A stretch of DNA of 64,000 nt from Kribbella kalugense (lineage in GTDB: Bacteria; Actinomycetota; Actinomycetes; Propionibacteriales; Kribbellaceae), in assembly GCF_004365875.1 (NCBI RefSeq), contig NZ_SODF01000004.1, positions 412,299 through 476,298 of the forward strand, in the 5' to 3' direction. A program made the translations under genes and the position numbers. Every line of letters begins with the position of its first letter. Position 1 is the first letter of the stretch. This document shows, in pieces, positions 32,845-42,299 of the stretch. The notes under the pieces were generated by a model, which ran no database searches, was not told the DNA's origin, and saw only the letters and a program-made list of their open reading frames with translations.

Positions 32845-33936
32845 GTGGCTACTACCTCCGAGGACCTGCGAGATCGCCGGAAGAGTGCGGCGGACAACTG
32901 CGAGCGCTGGCTGTACAGCCAGCGAGTGCCGGTGCCGGACCGGCTGCGGCAACTCGCAGACGCCGCCACCGACGACCTGTCCGACTCGTACGGCAACGGT
33001 GGCGAGGTTGCCACGCTCGAGCAGGAAGTGGCCGAGCTGCTGGGCAAACCGGCAGCGGTGTTCCTGCCGACCGGCATCATGGCGCAGCAGAGCGTGCTGC
33101 GGGTGTACGCCGATCGTGCAGGGACCAGCCGGGTCGCGGTACATGGGCTGGCCCACCTGTTGATGCACGAGCTGAACGCTCTCGAAGAGGTGCACCAGCT
33201 GCGGATCGAGCGGCTGACGTCAGAGCCACGCCAGCCGCGACCGGACGAGCTGACCGCCATTCCGGGGAAGCTGGCCGCAGTGACGTTGGAGCTGCCGCTG
33301 CGCGATGCCGGGTTCGTCCTGCCGACCTGGGACGAGCTGGTCGTGTTCGCCGAGTCCTGTGCGGAGCGCGGCGTACCGCTGCACCTCGACGGGGCTCGCC
33401 TCTGGGAGAGCACGCCGTACCTCGGGCACAGCCTGGCTGAGATCTCCGCGCTGGCGTCGACGGTATACGTGTCGTTCTACAAGGTGCTCGGCGGTATCAG
33501 CGGTGCGGCGCTGGCCGGGCCGGAGGACGTGATCGACGAGGTACGGCGCTGGCAGCGGCGACTCGGTGGCAATCTCTACTCGCTCTTCCCGTACGCCGTG
33601 TCCGCGCGCGAGGGGCTGCGGACCGTGCTGCCCTTGATGGACGACCTGTACCAGCGGGCGGTCGAGGTCGCGATGGCCTTGCAGAGTGAGGGATTCCGCG
33701 TCTTCCCGGAGCCGCCGCACACCAACTCGTTCCGGCTCTACGCACCACGCGCGGCGGACGCGATCGAGCGCGCCGCGGTCGAGCGGATGGAACGCACGCA
33801 CGAATCCCTGAGCGGTCCGTGGCAGCCGGCCGACGTACCTGGCTGGTCGTGGATCGAGCTGGTGGTCACACCGAACTCACTCACCTGGCAGGTCGACGAA
33901 ATCGCCAAGGCATTCGGGGAACTTCTGACCCGCTGA
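32845..33936 (+). CDS. Threonine aldolase/beta-eliminating lyase family enzyme
   Basis: 363 residues, GTG start. A PLP-dependent fold type I enzyme: the early GNGGEVATLEQEVAELLGK, HLDGARLWE with the cofactor-binding Asp near residue 190, and VSFYKVLGG with the Schiff-base Lys near 215. Low-specificity threonine aldolases cleave beta-hydroxy amino acids to glycine and an aldehyde. The gene stands alone between the anti-sigma factor and a small membrane ORF; its substrate is not certain. Confidence 0.87.
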   Translation: MATTSEDLRDRRKSAADNCERWLYSQRVPVPDRLRQLADAATDDLSDSYGNGGEVATLEQEVAELLGKPAAVFLPTGIMAQQSVLRVYADRAGTSRVAVHGLAHLLMHELNALEEVHQLRIERLTSEPRQPRPDELTAIPGKLAAVTLELPLRDAGFVLPTWDELVVFAESCAERGVPLHLDGARLWESTPYLGHSLAEISALASTVYVSFYKVLGGISGAALAGPEDVIDEVRRWQRRLGGNLYSLFPYAVSAREGLRTVLPLMDDLYQRAVEVAMALQSEGFRVFPEPPHTNSFRLYAPRAADAIERAAVERMERTHESLSGPWQPADVPGWSWIELVVTPNSLTWQVDEIAKAFGELLTR

Positions 33937-33990
33937 GCGCGTCATGCACAGTGTTAGTTGTGGGGTGCGTGGGGATTTCCGGGGAGAGAA

Positions 33991-34086
33991 GTGCTGACAT
34001 TCGTTGTCACGATGGTCGTTCTGCTGGTTCTGTCGGGCCTGGTGCTGCTGGCCGTAGCCCGGGGCGAAGGCAAACATTTCGGGTAA
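33991..34086 (+). CDS. Putative 31-residue membrane microprotein
   Basis: A 31-codon ORF from GTG with a GGGGAG site just upstream. Its product is one hydrophobic helix (VVTMVVLLVLSGLVLLAVA) ending in RGEGKHFG, a plausible inward-facing basic tail. It lies in a 150-bp gap between the aldolase gene and the converging M56 gene, whose stop follows its own stop by a single base. It has real start and Shine-Dalgarno features, but such short ORFs also arise by chance. Confidence 0.45.
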   Translation: MLTFVVTMVVLLVLSGLVLLAVARGEGKHFG

Positions 34087-34992
34087 CTAGCTGACGGCGT
34101 TCACGATCGCTTCCACGATGGGGGCGGCGATGGTGATCGTGGGGATGACGAGCAGCGCGGCGGCGCCGGCGTAGGTCAGGGCGGAGAGCAGGCGTTCGTC
34201 CGGGGCCGGGCCGGCCAGGCGCTGGACTCGGAGGACTGTGGCGGACTTGGCTGCGGCCAGGGCTGTTTCGGGAGCCGGTGCGCCGGCTAGTGCGACCAAG
34301 GCGCGGGCCAGCGGGCGTGGGCCGTTGCGGCGACGGGCGTCGTCGTCGGCAAGTAGCTCCACTAGCGTGCGCGCCTGTTCCAGTGCGACGTCGCTGCGCA
34401 CCCAGCGTGGGAACGCGTGGTGCAGCGCGGTGAACTCCTCCAGCACCAGATCGTGGCGCGCCCGAAGATGCGCCTGCTCATGGGCGAGCACTGCCTTCAG
34501 TTCGCAGTCGTCGAGCCGGTCCAGTGCGCCGACCGACACAACGACCCGTGCGCCACGCAGTGCGGGCAGGCAGTAGGCCAGTGGTGTCTCCTCGGCCAGC
34601 ACGCGCAGTCCGGGGATCAGTCCGTCCGGTGTGGCCAGTACGTCGACCAGATCGCGGTGCCGCTTGCGGCGGGCCCGCGTACCGACCGCAACGCGTCCTA
34701 TGGCCCACAGCAGCCGCACCACGACCAACGCGGTCATCGCGAGGATCACTGCGGCGAGTAGGTCCCGTGCCGAGGACGGATTGAACCTGGGCTCACCAGG
34801 CCGACCCGCGATCGAGTACGAGAGGGAGATGCCGGCACCGAGCGCAGCTAGTACGGCGGCCAGTGCGATCGACTGCCAGAGGATGACGGCGGCGCGGGGA
34901 ACCCGGTAGGGCCAGTTGGAGCGAGCCAGTACGGCCGGTGCCGGGCCGGCGAGCACCAGCGCCAGGACGGCCAGCAGGACCGGGGTGATCAC
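34087..34992 (-). CDS. M56-family metallopeptidase, BlaR1-like without sensor domain
   Basis: 301 residues. Membrane spans lie at the N terminus, near residues 35-60 and 90-110, and at the C terminus. The zinc motif HEQAH lies in LKAVLAHEQAHLRARHD near residue 170, with a later Glu in ELLADDDARR. M56 proteases of the BlaR1 type cleave the partner BlaI repressor after a signal. No penicillin-binding sensor domain is present here. It overlaps the BlaI gene by four bases, forming a repressor-protease pair. Confidence 0.9.
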   Translation of the reverse strand: MITPVLLAVLALVLAGPAPAVLARSNWPYRVPRAAVILWQSIALAAVLAALGAGISLSYSIAGRPGEPRFNPSSARDLLAAVILAMTALVVVRLLWAIGRVAVGTRARRKRHRDLVDVLATPDGLIPGLRVLAEETPLAYCLPALRGARVVVSVGALDRLDDCELKAVLAHEQAHLRARHDLVLEEFTALHHAFPRWVRSDVALEQARTLVELLADDDARRRNGPRPLARALVALAGAPAPETALAAAKSATVLRVQRLAGPAPDERLLSALTYAGAAALLVIPTITIAAPIVEAIVNAVS

Positions 34993-35381
34993 CCCGTCTG
35001 CTCCTGAGCGTCCAGCTGGGACAGGGCCTCGCGCAGCAGTGCTGCTTCCTCGTCGGAGACCTGGCCGACGAAGCGGACCAGGGCCTCGCGCCGGTCGCCG
35101 GCCCGGTCCAGCGCGTCGCGCATCAGGTCGGCGGCGAGCTCCTCACGTGGCGCGGCCGCGCGGTAGCGCCAGGCCTTGCCGTCGCGCTCGCGCTCGGTCA
35201 GCTTCTTCTTCGCCAGCCGGTCCAGAACGGTCATCACGGTGGTGTAGGCGAGCTCGCGGGTGCCGGCCAGCTGCTCGTGCACCTCGCGCACGGTCAACGC
35301 GGCTGGAGCCGCCCAGAGCTGCTCCATCACCAACCGTTCCAGGTCCCCCAAGGGGCGTGGTGTTCTGTCCTCACTGGCCAC
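34989..35381 (-). CDS. BlaI/MecI/CopY-family repressor
   Basis: 130 residues from a GTG giving ASEDRTPRPLG. The winged helix is visible in LERLVMEQLWAAPAALTVREVHEQL and YTTVMTVLDRLAKKKLTERERDGKAWRY, typical of BlaI. The C-terminal helical part forms the dimer. It shares an operon with an M56 protease. It diverges from cydA; two dyads with BlaI-like CTAC/GTAG arms lie between, so it probably controls both itself and the cyd operon. Confidence 0.93.
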   Translation of the reverse strand: MASEDRTPRPLGDLERLVMEQLWAAPAALTVREVHEQLAGTRELAYTTVMTVLDRLAKKKLTERERDGKAWRYRAAAPREELAADLMRDALDRAGDRREALVRFVGQVSDEEAALLREALSQLDAQEQTG

Positions 35382-35394
35382 GGTGACCAGTATA

Positions 35395-35410
35395 ACTACA
35401 CGTCGTAGTA
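35395..35410. promoter_or_regulatory. BlaI-type operator, site 1
   Basis: The dyad actacacgtcgtagta (CTAC-N5-GTAG core) lies 14 bp upstream of the BlaI gene start. It resembles known mycobacterial BlaI sites (TACTACA-type half-sites). A second dyad lies 34 bp away toward cydA. Confidence 0.65.
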
Positions 35411-35428
35411 GATCCGCGCTAGCATCTA

Positions 35429-35444
35429 CTACGAAACGTCGTAG
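35429..35444. promoter_or_regulatory. BlaI-type operator, site 2
   Basis: A perfect dyad, ctacga-aacg-tcgtag, extended by tcta/atag flanks, lies 21 bp before the cydA start codon. At this position a bound repressor would block cydA transcription. Centre-to-centre distance to site 1 is about 34 bp, roughly three helical turns. Confidence 0.7.
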
Positions 35445-35465
35445 ATAGGCTCGGGAGGCCTTCCG

Positions 35466-36869
35466 ATGGACACGCTGGATCTGGCCCGGTGGCAGTTCGC
35501 GATCACCACCGTCTACCACTTCTTCTTCGTGCCGGTGACGATCTCGCTGGCCGCGATCACGGCCGGCCTGCAGACCGCTTGGTACCGGACCGGCAAGGCG
35601 AAGTACCTGCGGCTGACCAAGTTCTACGGGAAGCTGTTCCTGATCAACATCGCGATGGGTGTGGTCACCGGGCTCGTGCAGGAGTTCCAGTTCGGGATGA
35701 ACTGGAGTGACTACTCGCGGTTCGTCGGGGACGTGTTCGGCGCCCCGCTCGCGCTCGAGGGCCTGCTCGCGTTCTTCCTCGAGTCGACGTTCATCGGCCT
35801 CTGGATCTTCGGCTGGGAGCGGCTGCCTCGGTTAGTCCATCTCGGCTGCATCTGGATGGTGGTGCTCGGCACGCAACTGTCGGCGTACTTCATCCTTGCG
35901 GCCAACTCCTGGATGCAGAACCCGGTCGGCTTCCGCTACAACGCCCAGCGCGGCCGGGCCGAGCTGACCGACCTGTGGGCCGTGGTGACCAACAAGGTCG
36001 TGCTGGTCACCTTTCCACACACGATCTTCGCCGCCTTCATGGTCGGCGGCGCGTTCGTCGCGGGAGTCGCGTTGTGGCACCTGGTACGGCGGCCTGACAC
36101 GGATCGGGATGTGTTCCGGTCGGCGATGAAGATCGGCGCCTCGGTGGTGCTCGTGGCCAGTGTGGGGGTCGCGATCAGCGGCGACCTGCAGGGCAAGGTG
36201 ATGACCGAGGTGCAGCCGATGAAGATGGCCGCGGCCGAGGCGCTGTACGAGACCGAGAAGCCGGCGTCGTTCTCGGTGTTCACGGTCGGCACGCTGGACG
36301 GCTCGAAGGAGATCTTCTCGATCAAGGTGCCGTACCTGCTGTCCTTCCTCGCCACCGGTCACTTCGGCGGTGAGGTGAAGGGGATCAATTCGCTGCAGCA
36401 GGCGTACGAGCAGCTCTACGGGCCGGGGTCCTACAAGCCGAACATCCCGTTGACCTACTGGACTTTCCGGCTGATGATCGGGGTCGGGATGGCGTCGGCT
36501 GCGGTCGCGCTGTGGCTGCTGTGGGTGACACGTCGAGGTCGAGCGCCGAGCCGGTGGCTGGTGTGGCTGGCGATCCCGCTGCCGCTGCTGCCGTTGTTGG
36601 CGAACACCTTCGGCTGGATCTTCACCGAGACCGGCCGGCAGCCCTGGCTGGTGTTCGGGTTGTTGCCGACGGCATCAGGTGTGTCACCCGGTACGACGGG
36701 CGGCGAGGTGATCACGTCGCTGGTCGGGTTCACCGTCCTGTACGGCGCACTCGCGGTCGTCGAGACGAAGCTGATGCTCCGGACCATCCGGGGCGGCCTG
36801 GCCGGGACCGACGATCCACCGGACACCGCACCGGATCAGCCCGACAAACCACTGTCGCTGGCGTACTGA
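35466..36869 (+). CDS. cydA: Cytochrome bd ubiquinol/menaquinol oxidase subunit I
   Basis: 467 residues, ATG after a GGGAGG site. Membrane protein with multiple spans. The conserved N-terminal haem-ligand His lies in TVYHFFFVPVTISL near residue 19, and family motifs such as FMVGGAFVAGVALWHL and the late GWIFTETGRQPW are seen. The Q-loop is short (actinobacterial type). It reduces oxygen to water in low-oxygen or stress conditions. First gene of cydABDC. Confidence 0.97.
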   Translation: MDTLDLARWQFAITTVYHFFFVPVTISLAAITAGLQTAWYRTGKAKYLRLTKFYGKLFLINIAMGVVTGLVQEFQFGMNWSDYSRFVGDVFGAPLALEGLLAFFLESTFIGLWIFGWERLPRLVHLGCIWMVVLGTQLSAYFILAANSWMQNPVGFRYNAQRGRAELTDLWAVVTNKVVLVTFPHTIFAAFMVGGAFVAGVALWHLVRRPDTDRDVFRSAMKIGASVVLVASVGVAISGDLQGKVMTEVQPMKMAAAEALYETEKPASFSVFTVGTLDGSKEIFSIKVPYLLSFLATGHFGGEVKGINSLQQAYEQLYGPGSYKPNIPLTYWTFRLMIGVGMASAAVALWLLWVTRRGRAPSRWLVWLAIPLPLLPLLANTFGWIFTETGRQPWLVFGLLPTASGVSPGTTGGEVITSLVGFTVLYGALAVVETKLMLRTIRGGLAGTDDPPDTAPDQPDKPLSLAY

Positions 36870-36879
36870 GGGGGTCGAG

Positions 36880-37860
36880 ATGGAACTGACGACGGTGTGG
36901 TTCGTCGCGATCGCGACGCTGTGGACCGGGTACTTCGTGCTCGAGGGCTTCGACTTCGGAGTCGGGATGCTGTTCCGCGTGCTCGGCCGGAACGAGCCCG
37001 AACGACGGGCCGCGATCACCACGATCGGGCCGGTCTGGGACGGCAACGAGGTCTGGCTGATCATGGCCGGCGCGGCCACCTTCGCCGCGTTCCCGGAGTG
37101 GTACGCGACGATGTTCAGCGGGTTCTACCTGCCGCTGTTCGCGATCCTGGTCGGGCTGATCGTGCGCGGCGTCGCGCTGGAGTATCGCGGGAAGCGGGAC
37201 GATCCGGTCTGGCGCAGTCGGATGGATCTGATGATCACGATCGGCTCGGTGCTGCCGGCCCTGCTCTGGGGCGTTGCCTTCGGCAACATCGTCCGGGGTG
37301 TGCCGCTGGACGCCGATCACGAGTACATCGGCGGCCTCGGGACGCTGCTCAACCCGTTCGCGCTGCTCGGCGGTCTGACCTTCGTCGCGGTGTTCATCAC
37401 CCATGGCGCGATCTTCCTCGCGCTGCGCACCACCGACGACCTGCGCGTTCGCGCCAACCGGCTGGCCACCCGCGCCGGAGTCGTCGCCGCGGTGCTCACG
37501 ATCGCCTTTCTGGCCTGGGCGCAGGCGCTGCGCGGCGACCCCGTCTCGGTTGGCTTCGCGATCGCCGCGGTGGTCGCGTTCGCCGGCGGCCTGGTGGCGA
37601 ACCTCCTCCGCCGCGAAGGCTGGGCCTTTACCGGTACGACGCTCGCCATCGGACTGGCTGTGGTGTCGTTGTTCATCGCGCTGTTCCCGGACGTGATGCC
37701 GTCGACGCTCCCAGGTACGACGTTGACCGCAGTAGATGCGGCGTCCTCGGCGTACACGTTGAAGGCGATGACGATCATCACCGCGATCTTCTTCCCACTG
37801 GTCCTGCTGTATCAGGGCTGGACGTACTGGGTCTTCCGCAAGCGGGTCGTGGTGTCATGA
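36880..37860 (+). CDS. cydB: Cytochrome bd oxidase subunit II
   Basis: 326 residues with about eight membrane spans. Family landmarks: WFVAIATLWTGYFVLEGFDFGVGML at the N terminus, then GPVWDGNEVWLIMAGAATFAAFPEWYA near residue 52. It forms the structural partner of CydA. The gap after cydA is 10 bp and the stop overlaps cydD in ATGA. Confidence 0.97.
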   Translation: MELTTVWFVAIATLWTGYFVLEGFDFGVGMLFRVLGRNEPERRAAITTIGPVWDGNEVWLIMAGAATFAAFPEWYATMFSGFYLPLFAILVGLIVRGVALEYRGKRDDPVWRSRMDLMITIGSVLPALLWGVAFGNIVRGVPLDADHEYIGGLGTLLNPFALLGGLTFVAVFITHGAIFLALRTTDDLRVRANRLATRAGVVAAVLTIAFLAWAQALRGDPVSVGFAIAAVVAFAGGLVANLLRREGWAFTGTTLAIGLAVVSLFIALFPDVMPSTLPGTTLTAVDAASSAYTLKAMTIITAIFFPLVLLYQGWTYWVFRKRVVVS

Positions 37861-39482
37861 AGCCGCTGGACCCGCGGTTGCTTCGGAGAGCCAGGGAGGC
37901 TCGGGTCTTCCTTGGCGCGTCCGTCCTGATCGGTGTCGCCAGTGGCGTGCTGATCGTCGTACAGGCTGTGCTGCTGGCGCATGGCATTGCAGGCGTCGTA
38001 CTGCGGGGCAGTGGAGTCACAGGTTTGGCCTGGGGATTGGCTGCGGTCGTTGCGGGGCGGGCGTTGCTGGTGTGGGCGCAGGAGGTGGTCGCACAGCGCG
38101 CTGCGGCCGCGGTGAAGTCGACGCTACGTCGGCAGGTGCTGGAGCACTCGCTGAAGCTCGGACCGGTCTGGCTCAGTGGTGAACGCAGCAGTGCGCTGAC
38201 AACCCTGCTGACCAAGGGACTCGACGATCTGGATCCGTACTTCGCCCGCTACCTGCCACAGCTCGTCCTGGCATCGACAGTGCCCGCTGGCGTGATCGGC
38301 TGGATGGCAACTGGTGATTTGATCGCAGCCGGGACGGTGCTGATCACACTGCCATTGATCCCGATCTTCATGGCACTGATCGGTTGGGCGACCGAGGCGC
38401 GCAGTCGGCGCCGTCAGCATGCGTTGGCGGTGCTGGCTCATCATTTCGCTGATGTGGTTGGCGGACTGACCACGCTGAAGCTGTTCGGGCGCGCGAAGGC
38501 TCAGCAGGCCGCCGTACGCCGGGTGACCGATCAGCACCGGGTTGCCTCGATGGGGAGCCTGCGGCTGGCGTTCTTGTCGTCGTTCGCGCTGGAGTTGCTG
38601 GCCAGCATCTCGGTGGCGTTGGTCGCCGTGGGGGTCGGTCTGCGGTTGGTCGACGGGAAGCTTGGGCTCGAGACCGCCTTGATGGTGCTGATCCTGGCAC
38701 CGGAGGCGTACCTGCCGTTGCGACAGGTCGGTCAGCAGTTCCACGCGAGTGCGGACGGGGTGGCGGCGAGCGAAGAGGTGTTCCGGGTGCTGGAGACGCC
38801 CCTGCCGGTGCGCGGCGATCGGACCGACGTACCTGACCTGCGAGTAACTCCTCTGCATCTGTACGACGTGACTGTGCGGTATCCGGGTCGTGCAGAGCCG
38901 GCGTTGGACGGGTTCGACCTGGAGCTTCGGCCAGGTGAGGTGGTGGCCCTGACCGGGCCAAGTGGCGCTGGCAAGTCCACTGCGCTGGCTGTGCTGTTGG
39001 GGTTCGTTGAGCCGGAGCGTGGTGTGGTCGTGGCTGGTGGCAGTGCGGCTGACGAGTTCGATGCGGTGGTGTGGCGGCGTCAGTTCGCATGGGTGCCGCA
39101 GCGGCCTGGGCTGCGGCTCGGTTCGGTTGCGGACAACGTGCGGTTGGGTCGACCGGACGCGTCGGATGACGAGGTGCGGTTGGCGCTGATCACGGCCGGC
39201 GCCGGTGAGCTGGCATTGGACAAGGCAGTCGGGGAGCAGGGGCAGTTGCTGTCCGGCGGCCAGCAGCGTCGAGTGGCTCTGGCTCGGGCGCTGATCACTG
39301 ATGCGCCCGTGCTGTTGCTGGACGAGCCCACCGCCGGCCTCGACCCCGGCGCGGAAGCCACAGTGGTCGCCGGCCTACGGTCCACCGGTCGAACCGTCCT
39401 GATGGTCGCCCACCGCCCCGCCCTGATAGCCGCCGCAGACCGAACAGTCTCCGTAGAAGCACGAGAGCTGGTGGACGCATGA
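37857..39482 (+). CDS. cydD: Thiol reductant ABC exporter subunit CydD
   Basis: 541 residues. A six-span membrane domain (residues about 15-300) is followed by an ATPase: Walker A GPSGAGKST near 367, signature LSGGQQRRVALARAL near 465, Walker B VLLLDEPTAGLD. CydDC exports cysteine and glutathione-type thiols and is needed to assemble cytochrome bd. It overlaps both cydB and cydC by four bases. Confidence 0.95.
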   Translation: MKPLDPRLLRRAREARVFLGASVLIGVASGVLIVVQAVLLAHGIAGVVLRGSGVTGLAWGLAAVVAGRALLVWAQEVVAQRAAAAVKSTLRRQVLEHSLKLGPVWLSGERSSALTTLLTKGLDDLDPYFARYLPQLVLASTVPAGVIGWMATGDLIAAGTVLITLPLIPIFMALIGWATEARSRRRQHALAVLAHHFADVVGGLTTLKLFGRAKAQQAAVRRVTDQHRVASMGSLRLAFLSSFALELLASISVALVAVGVGLRLVDGKLGLETALMVLILAPEAYLPLRQVGQQFHASADGVAASEEVFRVLETPLPVRGDRTDVPDLRVTPLHLYDVTVRYPGRAEPALDGFDLELRPGEVVALTGPSGAGKSTALAVLLGFVEPERGVVVAGGSAADEFDAVVWRRQFAWVPQRPGLRLGSVADNVRLGRPDASDDEVRLALITAGAGELALDKAVGEQGQLLSGGQQRRVALARALITDAPVLLLDEPTAGLDPGAEATVVAGLRSTGRTVLMVAHRPALIAAADRTVSVEARELVDA

Positions 39483-41071
39483 TCAAGCCAGACCGGCGAC
39501 TAGTACTCGCACTCCTGCTAGGCGTTGCAGCCGCAGGATCATCCGTCGCCCTACTCGCAACCTCGGCCTGGCTGATCACGGCTGCGTCGGCACAGCCACC
39601 CGTGCTCCTGTTGATGGTTCCGATCGTCGCGGTACGGGCGTTCGGCGTAGGGCGGGGCGTCTTCCGGTACGTCGAGCGCCTGGTCAGCCACGACGCGGCG
39701 TACCGGGTCCTTGGAGAGACCCGGGCCCGCATCACCGGGCGGCTCGAGAAGATCGCACCAGGTGGACTGACCTCGCGGCGGAAGGGCGACCTGCTCGCTC
39801 GACTCGTGCTGGACGTGGATGCGGTCCTCGACCTCTGGCTGCGAGTCCTCCTGCCAATCGCAGTCGCAGCCGTGACAGCCGCCGCAACGGTGGCCCTGCT
39901 CGCTCTACTGCTCCCAGCGGCCGGTGCGGCCGTCGCATTGGCGGTCCTGGTCGCGTGCACCGTCGTACCGTGGCTGACCGCCCGGACTGCCGAGCGTGCC
40001 GAACGCAACCTCGCCGGCGCCCGTGGCGACGTCGCAGCCACTGCGACCGAGACCTTGCTGACCGCAGCCGACGTGATCGCCTACAACGCGATCGACTCGG
40101 TGCTGGACGACTTCAGCCGACGCGACGCCCGCCTGGCCGCCGCCGAACGCCGGTCAGCCTGGAGCACCGGCCTCGGCAGTGCCCTCCTCGTCCTCTGCAT
40201 CGGTGGCGCCACCCTGGCCGCACTCGTCCTCGGAAGTACGGCGAACATCACCGGCGCGGTCTTCGCCGTACTGGTCCTCACCCCGCTCGCCCTGGCCGAC
40301 GTCCTCGGCGGCATCCCAGCGGCCGCCCAGCTGGCCATCCGAGTACGAGCCGCACTCGCCAGAGTCCAGGAGCTCGTCGACACCCCAGAGCCCGTCACCG
40401 AACCGACCGATCCGCTCCCACTGCCCACCGGTCGTGGTCTCCAGGTGAAGCTGCTGCGCGTCGGGTACGACGACAGCGACGTACTGGACGGACTCAGCCT
40501 GGACATGCCGGCCGGGAGTCGTGTGGTGATCACAGGTCCGAGTGGCTCGGGCAAGAGCACACTGGCCGCGGTCCTACTGCGGTTCCTCGAGCCGCGCGGG
40601 GGAGAGGTGCTGCTGGACGGTGTGGACCTGGCCAGGCTCGAAGGCGACCAGGTGCGGTCTGTCGTCGGGCTGCTGACCCAGGAGAGCCACGTGTTCGACA
40701 CGAGCATCCGGGAGAACCTGTTGCTCGCGAAGCCGGGGGTGAGCGACCTGCAGTTGTGGAAGGCGCTCTATCGGGCACGACTGGGCATATTCGTCGAGAA
40801 CCTGCCGGACGGCCTCGACACGATGGTCGGCGAGCACGGTGCAAAGCTCTCCGGTGGTGAGCGCCAGCGGCTCGCGTTCGCCAGGCTCCTGCTCGCAGAC
40901 CGCGACGTACTCGTCCTGGATGAGCCGACCGAGCACCTGGACGAGGAGACTGCCCAGGCACTGCTCGCGGACCTGTTCGCGGCGGCAGGCGACCGGACCG
41001 TGGTTCTGCTCACTCACCGGCCCGAGCTGGTGCCTCCTCACGTAACGCGACAACTGGTTTGCCTGACGTGA
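39479..41071 (+). CDS. cydC: Thiol reductant ABC exporter subunit CydC
   Basis: 530 residues with membrane domain then ATPase: Walker A GPSGSGKST near 352, signature LSGGERQRLAFARLL near 460, Walker B VLVLDEPTEHLD. It pairs with CydD. Start ATG overlaps the CydD stop. The operon ends here; ftsY follows after 43 bp with a different role. Confidence 0.95.
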   Translation: MIKPDRRLVLALLLGVAAAGSSVALLATSAWLITAASAQPPVLLLMVPIVAVRAFGVGRGVFRYVERLVSHDAAYRVLGETRARITGRLEKIAPGGLTSRRKGDLLARLVLDVDAVLDLWLRVLLPIAVAAVTAAATVALLALLLPAAGAAVALAVLVACTVVPWLTARTAERAERNLAGARGDVAATATETLLTAADVIAYNAIDSVLDDFSRRDARLAAAERRSAWSTGLGSALLVLCIGGATLAALVLGSTANITGAVFAVLVLTPLALADVLGGIPAAAQLAIRVRAALARVQELVDTPEPVTEPTDPLPLPTGRGLQVKLLRVGYDDSDVLDGLSLDMPAGSRVVITGPSGSGKSTLAAVLLRFLEPRGGEVLLDGVDLARLEGDQVRSVVGLLTQESHVFDTSIRENLLLAKPGVSDLQLWKALYRARLGIFVENLPDGLDTMVGEHGAKLSGGERQRLAFARLLLADRDVLVLDEPTEHLDEETAQALLADLFAAAGDRTVVLLTHRPELVPPHVTRQLVCLT

Positions 41072-41114
41072 CAAATGCGGGCGGCGGGCCGGGTGTCTGT
41101 CAAGATGGGGAATC

Positions 41115-42299
41115 GTGTTGACCCCATTGCTCGTCCCGCTGCTGACAGACCAGGCCCTGATCACGATCGTGGTGGTGATCGCGGTCATCCTCGTCGTCGG
41201 CACCACTGGTCTCGTCGTCGCCCGGCGCCGCCGCGCCGAGCTGCCGGGGGCTACCAAACCGCCGATCGAGGCTGCTGAGCCCCAGGTTGGCGACGACGCC
41301 GAAGAACCGCGTGACACGCCGACGAGGACGCTGGAGGACGCCGAGCTGCCGGAGGCCCCGGCCGCGACGCTCGAGACGCCGGAGTCCGCGCAGGGCCGGC
41401 TGGTCCGGCTGCGCGCTCGGCTGGCCCGGTCGCAGGGTTCGCTCGGCAAGGGACTGCTCGCGCTGCTGTCCAGGGACAAGCTCGACGAGGAGACCTGGGA
41501 GGACATCGAGACCACGCTGATCACGGCGGACGTCGGTGTCGGGCCCACACAGGAGCTGGTCGAGAAGCTGCGCACCCGGATGCGCGTCGAGGGCGTCGGC
41601 GCCGCACAGGCCCGGGAGATCCTCCGCGAGGAGCTGGTCGCTCTGGTCGACCCGTCGATGGACCGGACGCTGAACGTGACCCGCAAGGAGACCCAGCCGG
41701 CGGTCGTCCTGGTGGTCGGCGTGAACGGCACCGGCAAGACCACGACGGTCGGCAAGCTCGCCCGGGTCCTGGTCGCCGAGGACAAGCACGTCGTACTAGG
41801 TGCGGCGGACACGTTCCGGGCGGCGGCCGCGGACCAGCTGCAGACGTGGGGCGAGCGGGTCGGCGTGCGGACCGTGCGTGGTCCGGAGGGCGGCGACCCG
41901 GCCAGCATCGCGTTCGACTCCGTCAAGGAGGGCATCGCGGAGGAGGCCGACGTAGTACTGGTCGACACCGCCGGCCGCCTGCACACCAAGACCGGTCTGA
42001 TGGACGAGCTCGGCAAGGTGAAGCGGGTCATCGAGAAGTCCGCCGAGGTGGACGAGGTCCTGCTGGTCATCGACGCGACCACCGGTCAGAACGGCCTCAC
42101 CCAGGCACGGGTGTTCGCAGAGGTCATCGACGTCACCGGACTGGTCCTGACCAAGCTGGACGGTACGGCGAAGGGCGGCATCGTGATCGCGGTCCAGCGC
42201 GAACTCGGCGTACCGGTGAAGCTGGTTGGGCTGGGTGAGGGTGCAGACGACCTGGCGCCGTTCGACCCGGAACAATTCGTCGATGCACTGCTGGATTGA
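41115..42299 (+). CDS. ftsY: Signal recognition particle receptor FtsY
   Basis: 394 residues, GTG start. An N-terminal membrane anchor (ITIVVVIAVILVVGTTGLVVA) with RRRR is followed by an acidic linker to about residue 90. The NG GTPase domain then shows GVNGTGKTTTVGKLA near 200, GAADTFRAAAADQL near 232, DTAGRLHTK near 285 and TKLDGTAKGG near 350. It docks the SRP (Ffh, encoded at 57101) at the membrane for cotranslational insertion. Like many actinobacterial FtsY proteins, it has an N-terminal transmembrane anchor. Confidence 0.96.
   Translation: MLTPLLVPLLTDQALITIVVVIAVILVVGTTGLVVARRRRAELPGATKPPIEAAEPQVGDDAEEPRDTPTRTLEDAELPEAPAATLETPESAQGRLVRLRARLARSQGSLGKGLLALLSRDKLDEETWEDIETTLITADVGVGPTQELVEKLRTRMRVEGVGAAQAREILREELVALVDPSMDRTLNVTRKETQPAVVLVVGVNGTGKTTTVGKLARVLVAEDKHVVLGAADTFRAAAADQLQTWGERVGVRTVRGPEGGDPASIAFDSVKEGIAEEADVVLVDTAGRLHTKTGLMDELGKVKRVIEKSAEVDEVLLVIDATTGQNGLTQARVFAEVIDVTGLVLTKLDGTAKGGIVIAVQRELGVPVKLVGLGEGADDLAPFDPEQFVDALLD

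Noticed and set aside
36730..37404. Minus-strand frame opposite cydA/cydB
   Set aside because: No ribosome site or motif; cydA and cydB are certain.
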